Assembly (NCBI RefSeq): GCF_005146945.1 | Contig: NZ_SWMS01000004.1 | Span: 114,272 to 178,271, forward strand | Source of the DNA: Prauserella endophytica | Lineage (GTDB): Bacteria; Actinomycetota; Actinomycetes; Mycobacteriales; Pseudonocardiaceae | Direction: 5' to 3' | DNA length: 64,000 nucleotides | Shown here: positions 59,209 through 64,000 of the stretch, one piece after another | Layout of the letters: each line of letters starts with the position of its first letter | Position numbering within the stretch: the first letter of the stretch is position 1 | Notes under the pieces: model-generated | Told to the model about the DNA's origin: nothing | The model's input: the letters and a program-made list of their open reading frames with translations, nothing else | Databases searched by the model: none | Made by a program: the position numbers and the translations under genes

Positions 59209-61266
59209 GTGACTGCTTCTGCTGAGACCCTCTACGGGGCCGACGACCTGACCCACCTCGAGGGGCTGGAAGCGGTTCGGAAGCGGCCCGGCATGTACAT
59301 CGGGTCCACCGACAGCCGCGGCGTCAACCATCTCTTCACCGAGATCGTCGACAACTCCACCGACGAGGGCGTGGCGGGGCACGCGACCAAGGTCGTGGTC
59401 ACGCTGCACGCCGACGGCAGCGTCGAGGTGGAGGACGACGGCCGGGGCATCCCCACCGGCGTGCACGCCAAGTCGGGGCTATCCGGCGTCGAACTGGTGC
59501 TCACGCGCCTGCACGCGGGCGGCAAGTTCGGCGGCTCGGGCTACAAGACGTCGGGCGGCCTGCACGGTGTGGGGGCCTCCGCCGTCAACGCGCTCTCGTT
59601 GCGGCTCGACGTCACCGTCAAGCGCGCGGGCAAGGTCCACGAGGTGTCCTTCGCGCGCGGCGTCGCCGGAGTCTTCGACGGCAACGGCCCGAAGGCGAAG
59701 TTCACGCCGCAGTCCGGGCTGCGCCTCGTGCGGAAGATGAAGCGCGGCGAGTCCACCGGCACCACCATCCGGTACTGGCACGACGCCCGCTACTTCGAGA
59801 CCGGTGCCGCGCTCGACGTCGAGTCCGTGCGCATGAAGCTGCGCAACACCGCCTTCCTCGTGCCCGGCGTCACCTACGTGCTGCGCACCGCGACCGACGG
59901 CGCCATCAACGAGGAGACGTTCCACTACCCCAACGGCCTCACCGACATGGTCGAGTTCCTCGCCCCCGCCGGGGACAAGGCCGTGTGCGGCACACTCGTG
60001 ATCAACGGCGACGGCACGTACAAGGAGAACGCCGCCGACGAGAACGGTGTGATGAAGTCCAATGTGGAACGCCACGCCGAGGTGGAGATCGCGCTGCGCT
60101 GGGGAACCGGCTACGAGCGCACCGTCGAGTGCTTCACCAACACCATCCGCAACGTCCACGGCGGCACCCACCGCAAGGGCTTCGACCGCGCGATGGTGAA
60201 GGCACTGCAGGAGGCCATCTCCAAGACGCGCGGCCTGCTCAAGCCCAAGGAGGAGATGCCGACGCTGGACGACGTCGGAGAGGGCATGACCGCCGTGATC
60301 CACGTGCGCATCCCCGAGCCGCAGTTCACGTCGCAGACCAAGGACGAGCTGTCCACCGCCGGCATCACCAGGGTGCTGCAGGGCATCGTGGAGAAGCACG
60401 TCAAGGCGTGGACCGAGAACCGAAAGACCAAGGCCGAGGCCAAGGTCGTGCTCCAGAAGATCGTCGACGCCTCGCGGGTGCGGCTGGCGCAGAAGCAGCA
60501 GAAGGACGCGGCCAGGCGCAAGACCGCGCTCGAGGGCGCCGCCATGCCGCCGAAGCTCGTCGACTGCCGCACCACCGGCGTCGCCCGCAGCGAGCTGTTC
60601 CTCGTCGAGGGGGACAGCGCGCTCGGCTCCGCCCGGCAGGCCCGCGTCTCCGAGTACCAGGCGCTGCTTCCGCTGCGCGGCAAGATCCTCAACGTGCAGA
60701 AGGCCGGTCTCGGCGACGCGCTCAAGAACGCCGAGATCTCGTCCATCGTGCAGGTGCTCGGCGCCGGCACGGGGCGCACGTTCGACCTCTCCACCATGCG
60801 TTACGGCCGCGTGATCCTGATGGCCGACGCCGACGTGGACGGCTCCCACATCCGAACGCTGCTGATCACGCTCTTCGCGCGGTACATGCGGCCGGTGATC
60901 GAGGACGGCAGGCTCTACGCCGCGATGCCGCCGCTGCACAAGGTGGTCACCAAGGGGCGCAAGGAAGAGACGCACTACACGTTCACCGAACGGGAGATGC
61001 AGACGAAGGTCGCCGAGCTGGAGAAGGCCGGCCGGACCGTCAAGAAGCCCGTGCCCCGGTTCAAGGGCCTCGGCGAGATGGACGCCGACGAGCTCTGGGA
61101 GACCACGATGAACCCCGCGACGCGTTCCGTTCGCCGCATCACGCTCGACGACGTGGAGGCCGCGGAGGCCGCGCTCGAGCTGCTGATGGGGGAGAAGGTG
61201 GAGCCCCGGCGCAACTGGCTCATCTCGTCGGCCGCCCGCGTGGACCAGGCCGCGATCGACATCTGA
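59209..61266 (+). CDS. parE: DNA topoisomerase IV subunit B
   Basis: 685 aa. GHKL ATPase: EIVDNSTDEGVAGHA, DDGRGIP, GGLHGVGASAVNAL; TOPRIM: SELFLVEGDSALGSARQAR and MADADVDGSHIRTLL. The usual GDSAGG is GDSALG. ATP-driven partner of ParC for chromosome decatenation. GTG start with GGGAG upstream; 16 bp separate it from parC. Confidence 0.94.
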   Translation: MTASAETLYGADDLTHLEGLEAVRKRPGMYIGSTDSRGVNHLFTEIVDNSTDEGVAGHATKVVVTLHADGSVEVEDDGRGIPTGVHAKSGLSGVELVLTRLHAGGKFGGSGYKTSGGLHGVGASAVNALSLRLDVTVKRAGKVHEVSFARGVAGVFDGNGPKAKFTPQSGLRLVRKMKRGESTGTTIRYWHDARYFETGAALDVESVRMKLRNTAFLVPGVTYVLRTATDGAINEETFHYPNGLTDMVEFLAPAGDKAVCGTLVINGDGTYKENAADENGVMKSNVERHAEVEIALRWGTGYERTVECFTNTIRNVHGGTHRKGFDRAMVKALQEAISKTRGLLKPKEEMPTLDDVGEGMTAVIHVRIPEPQFTSQTKDELSTAGITRVLQGIVEKHVKAWTENRKTKAEAKVVLQKIVDASRVRLAQKQQKDAARRKTALEGAAMPPKLVDCRTTGVARSELFLVEGDSALGSARQARVSEYQALLPLRGKILNVQKAGLGDALKNAEISSIVQVLGAGTGRTFDLSTMRYGRVILMADADVDGSHIRTLLITLFARYMRPVIEDGRLYAAMPPLHKVVTKGRKEETHYTFTEREMQTKVAELEKAGRTVKKPVPRFKGLGEMDADELWETTMNPATRSVRRITLDDVEAAEAALELLMGEKVEPRRNWLISSAARVDQAAIDI

Positions 61267-61282
61267 GGATAGGTAGAAACCG

Positions 61283-63766
61283 ATGGCACGCCGCAAAGGC
61301 ACGATCACCCGGGTCGATCCGGCAGCGTTCGACCAGGCCGGTGCGAACGTCTACGACAACTCCGTGAAGACCGAGATCGAGGACTCCTACCTGGAGTACG
61401 CGTACTCGGTCATCCACTCGCGCGCGCTGCCCGACGCGCGCGACGGCCTCAAGCCCGTGCACCGCCGGATCCTGTTCTCCATGAACGAGAACGGCTACCG
61501 GCCCACCCACGCGTACGTGAAGAGCTCGCGCGTGGTCGGCGACGTGATGGGCCGCTACCACCCGCACGGCGACACCGCGATCTACGACGCGATGGTGCGG
61601 CTGGCGCAGGACTTCTCGATGAACGTGCCGCTCATCGACGGGCACGGCAACTTCGGCTCTCCCGACGACGGGCCCGCCGCCTCGCGATACACCGAGGCCC
61701 GGATGTCGCCGGAGGCGATGCTGCTAACCGGCGAGCTCGGCGAGGACACCGTCGACTTCCGGCTCAACTACGACGGCTCGCTGGAGGAGCCGTCCGTGCT
61801 GCCGGCCGCGTTCCCGAACCTGCTCGTCAACGGCACCTCGGGCATCGCGGTCGGTATGGCGACCAACATGATCCCGCACAACCTGAGCGAGGTCATCGCC
61901 GCGGCGCGCTGGCTGATCAATCACCCGAACGCGTCGCTCGACAAGCTCATGGAGTTCGTCCCCGGTCCCGACCTGCCGACCGGCGGGATGCTGCTGGGGC
62001 TCGACGAGGTGCGCAAGGCGTACGAGACCGGCCGCGGCGTGGTCCGCATGCGCGCGAAGGTCGAGACGGGCCCGATCCAGGGCAGCAGGCGCCAGGGCAT
62101 CACGGTCACCGAGCTGCCGTACGGCGTCGGGCCGGAGAAGGTGATCGAGAAGATCACCGAGGAGATCAACAAGTCGAAGCGTCTCACCGGCATCGCCGAC
62201 GTGAAGGACCTCACCGACCGCGAGAACGGCACGCGGCTCGTGATCGAGTGCAAGGTGGGCGTGAACCCGCAGGCGCTGCTGGCCGATCTGTACCGGCTGA
62301 CGCCGCTGGAGCAGTCGTTCGGCATCAACAACCTCGTGCTCGTGGACGGCCAGCCGCGGACGCTCGGGCTCAAGCAGTTGCTGGAGGTTTTCCTCTCGCA
62401 CCGGTACGAGGTCGTCACCCGGCGCACGCGATACCGCAAGCGCAAGCGGGAGGAGCGGCTGCACCTGGTCGAGGGTCTGCTCAAGGCCCTGCTCGACATC
62501 GACAAGGTCATCCGGCTGATCCGGCAGAGCGACAACGCGCAGGCCGCCAAGGAAGGCCTGATGAAGCGGTTCAAGCTGTCCGAGATCCAGGCCACCTACA
62601 TCCTCGACACGCCCCTGCGCAGGCTCACCAAGTACGACAAGATCGAGCTGGAGGAGGAGCAGGACAGGCTGCGCGCGGAGATCGCCGAGCTGTCCCGGAT
62701 CCTCGAAGACGAGTCGGTGCTCAGGAAGGTCGTCTCGCAGGAGCTCGCCAAGATCGCCAAGGACTTCCCGACCGAGCGGCGGACGGCCCTGATCGACGGT
62801 GACCTCAAGGAGGTGCTCGCCGCCTCGAAGCCGGCCGGGCCGCTGGAGGTCGCCGACGACCCGTGCCAGGTGATCCTCTCGGCGACCGGCCTCGTGGCCA
62901 GGACCGCCGCCGAGTCGGAGGAGGCCATCGAGAGCAGGCGACGCAGCGGGCGCGTGAAGCACGACGCCGTGTCCGCGGTCGTGCACACCACCGCGAGGGG
63001 CCAGGTGCTGCTGGTGACCAGCGCGGGGCGGGCGTTCAAGGTCGACGTGCTGCCGCTGCCCGTACTGCCGGAGCAGGTCGGCACCGTGTCGCTGCGCGGC
63101 GGGATGGCCGCGCGCGAGCTGGTGCCGCTGGAGAAGGGCGAGCGTGTGGTCGGCATCGCGCCGCTGGGGGAGAAGGCGGCCGGTTCGCCGGGGCTCGCGC
63201 TCGGTACGCGGCGTGGTGTCGTGAAGGTGTGCGCGCCGGAGTGGCCGGTGCGGTCCGACGAGTTCGACGTCATCGGGCTCAAGGACGGTGACGAGGTGGT
63301 CGGCGCCGCGTGGCTCACCGATGGTGAGGAGACGCTGGCGTTCCTGTCGTCGACGGCGTCGCTGCTGCGGTTCTCGGCGTCGCTCGTGCGGCCGCAGGGC
63401 CTCAAGGGCAGTGGCATGGCGGGCATCAACCTCGGTGCCGACGCCGAGGTGGTGTTCTTCGGCGCGATCCGGACCGACGACGAGGAGCACGGCGAGCCCA
63501 TGGTGGTGACGGCGACCGGGCAGACCGTGAAGATGACCCCGTTCGCGGAGTACCCCGCGAAGGGCAGGGCGACGGCAGGCGTGCGGGCGCACCGGTTCCT
63601 GAAGGGTGAGCAGGGGCTCACGGTGGCGTGGATCGGTCCGCGCCCGGCGGGAGCCATGAAGAACGGCGACCCGGTGGAGCTGCCCGAGGTGGACCCGCGC
63701 CGAGACGGCTCCGGTGCCGCCCACCCGGGCCCCGACGTGGTCGGCCACCTGGTGGAACGCGGCTGA
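61283..63766 (+). CDS. parC: DNA topoisomerase IV subunit A
   Basis: 827 aa. Winged-helix active site with Tyr136 in [14 protein letters not shown], preceded by [18 protein letters not shown] (quinolone region) and [14 protein letters not shown] long coiled coil (about 430-490) and a C-terminal beta-pinwheel with GyrA-box-like repeats ([16 protein letters not shown]). With ParE it cuts and passes DNA duplexes. It ends 6 bp before a tandem repeat. Confidence 0.94.
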   Translation: MARRKGTITRVDPAAFDQAGANVYDNSVKTEIEDSYLEYAYSVIHSRALPDARDGLKPVHRRILFSMNENGYRPTHAYVKSSRVVGDVMGRYHPHGDTAIYDAMVRLAQDFSMNVPLIDGHGNFGSPDDGPAASRYTEARMSPEAMLLTGELGEDTVDFRLNYDGSLEEPSVLPAAFPNLLVNGTSGIAVGMATNMIPHNLSEVIAAARWLINHPNASLDKLMEFVPGPDLPTGGMLLGLDEVRKAYETGRGVVRMRAKVETGPIQGSRRQGITVTELPYGVGPEKVIEKITEEINKSKRLTGIADVKDLTDRENGTRLVIECKVGVNPQALLADLYRLTPLEQSFGINNLVLVDGQPRTLGLKQLLEVFLSHRYEVVTRRTRYRKRKREERLHLVEGLLKALLDIDKVIRLIRQSDNAQAAKEGLMKRFKLSEIQATYILDTPLRRLTKYDKIELEEEQDRLRAEIAELSRILEDESVLRKVVSQELAKIAKDFPTERRTALIDGDLKEVLAASKPAGPLEVADDPCQVILSATGLVARTAAESEEAIESRRRSGRVKHDAVSAVVHTTARGQVLLVTSAGRAFKVDVLPLPVLPEQVGTVSLRGGMAARELVPLEKGERVVGIAPLGEKAAGSPGLALGTRRGVVKVCAPEWPVRSDEFDVIGLKDGDEVVGAAWLTDGEETLAFLSSTASLLRFSASLVRPQGLKGSGMAGINLGADAEVVFFGAIRTDDEEHGEPMVVTATGQTVKMTPFAEYPAKGRATAGVRAHRFLKGEQGLTVAWIGPRPAGAMKNGDPVELPEVDPRRDGSGAAHPGPDVVGHLVERG

Positions 63767-63772
63767 CGCCGC

Positions 63773-64000
63773 GCGAGTCCCCCGCCCCGGCGCGCGAGTC
63801 CCGCGCTCAGGCCCGCGAGTTGCCCGCTGGGGCCGGCGAGTCCCCCGCTCCGGCGCGCGAGTCGCCCGCTGGAGTCGGCGAGTCCCCCGCTCAGGCCCGC
63901 GAGTTGCCCGTTCGGACCGGCGAGTTGCCCGTTGGGGCCGGCGAGTTGCCCGTTGGGGCCGGCGAGTTGCCCGTTGGGGCCGGCGAGTTGCCCGTTGGGG
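63773..64000. repeat. 21-bp tandem repeat array running off the window
   Basis: Ten full units and 18 bp of an eleventh, no gaps. Consensus GCGAGTTGCCCGTTGGGGCC plus G. Units 1-6 are diverged (GCGAGTCCCCCGCTC types); units 8-11 are identical over the visible bases, so recent amplification is at the distal side. 21 bp is 7 codons in every frame. Confidence 0.95.

Noticed and set aside
1..64000. tRNA, rRNA, CRISPR arrays, insertion sequences, prophage
   Set aside because: No cloverleaf with a CCA-type end, no rRNA sequence, no regularly spaced direct repeats other than the 21-bp array, and no transposase or integrase motifs were seen by eye.

Overview
The window comes from a very GC-rich actinobacterial chromosome. 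The evidence is high third-position GC, frequent GTG and TTG starts, several apparently leaderless genes, a WhiB-like protein, a guanidine-III riboswitch of the actinobacterial type, mycobacterial-type DinB2 and NarL-type two-component pairs. A family of long perfect palindromes built on AAGGCCACC/GGTGGCCTT, plus the overall gene style, suggest Pseudonocardiaceae (Amycolatopsis, Saccharomonospora or Prauserella). That placement is inferred. No rRNA, tRNA, CRISPR array, transposase or phage gene was seen.

Layout. 1-2784: two-component system (regulator cut by the window edge) with an iron-dependent alcohol dehydrogenase. 2971-9247: housekeeping and accessory genes (membrane protein, tyrosine-phosphatase-like, DHFR-like, Ser/Thr kinase, broken SDR gene, methyltransferase, EamA exporter, LysR). 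9310-12975: lipid-kinase-like, amphi-Trp, DUF2252 and archease-like genes. 13022-15227: two LysE-type exporters and a LysG-like regulator. 15761-18382: desaturase with a small partner gene, cold-shock protein, DUF6292-like protein. 18392-29384: one regulated catabolic island, with copper amine oxidase, PaiB, a complete Opp/Dpp importer, a NylC-like Ntn hydrolase, a C45 acyltransferase-like Ntn hydrolase and a LacI repressor. 29563-33869: sensor kinase, regulator and two-gene ABC exporter. 34415-39726: IclR regulator and a four-gene acid-sugar operon (MFS, dehydrogenase, L-rhamnonate dehydratase, FAH hydrolase). 39826-49887: VOC protein, methyltransferase, two giant MalT-like LuxR proteins, two related small membrane proteins, formylglycine-generating enzyme, K+ channel and DUF1269 protein. 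50071-57900: SH3-like secreted protein, guanidine exporter with riboswitch, PemK toxin-antitoxin pair, persulfide dioxygenase-rhodanese, transporter, enzymes, WhiB, RNase Z, CBS protein. 58014-63766: DinB2, topoisomerase IV ParE and ParC. 63773-64000: a 21-bp tandem array running off the end.

Regulation is unusually legible. (1) Two nearly identical AACGTT-centred palindromes lie just downstream of two divergent promoters (both TTGACN-N17-TNNNNT) of the amine-oxidase/transporter island and point to its LacI repressor. (2) Two tandem TTCN-N6-NGAA dyads, 19 bp apart, occur both at the IclR gene and at the acid-sugar operon it probably controls. (3) A 17-bp dyad, TCRYCC-N5-GGRTGA, sits 21-23 bp before a -10-like hexamer at eight promoters scattered over 40 kb, which looks like an activator regulon of stress-type genes. 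(4) The palindromic repeats exist in a short form (49-57 bp) and a long form (about 112 bp), whose extra 60-bp core keeps its own hairpin by compensatory changes.
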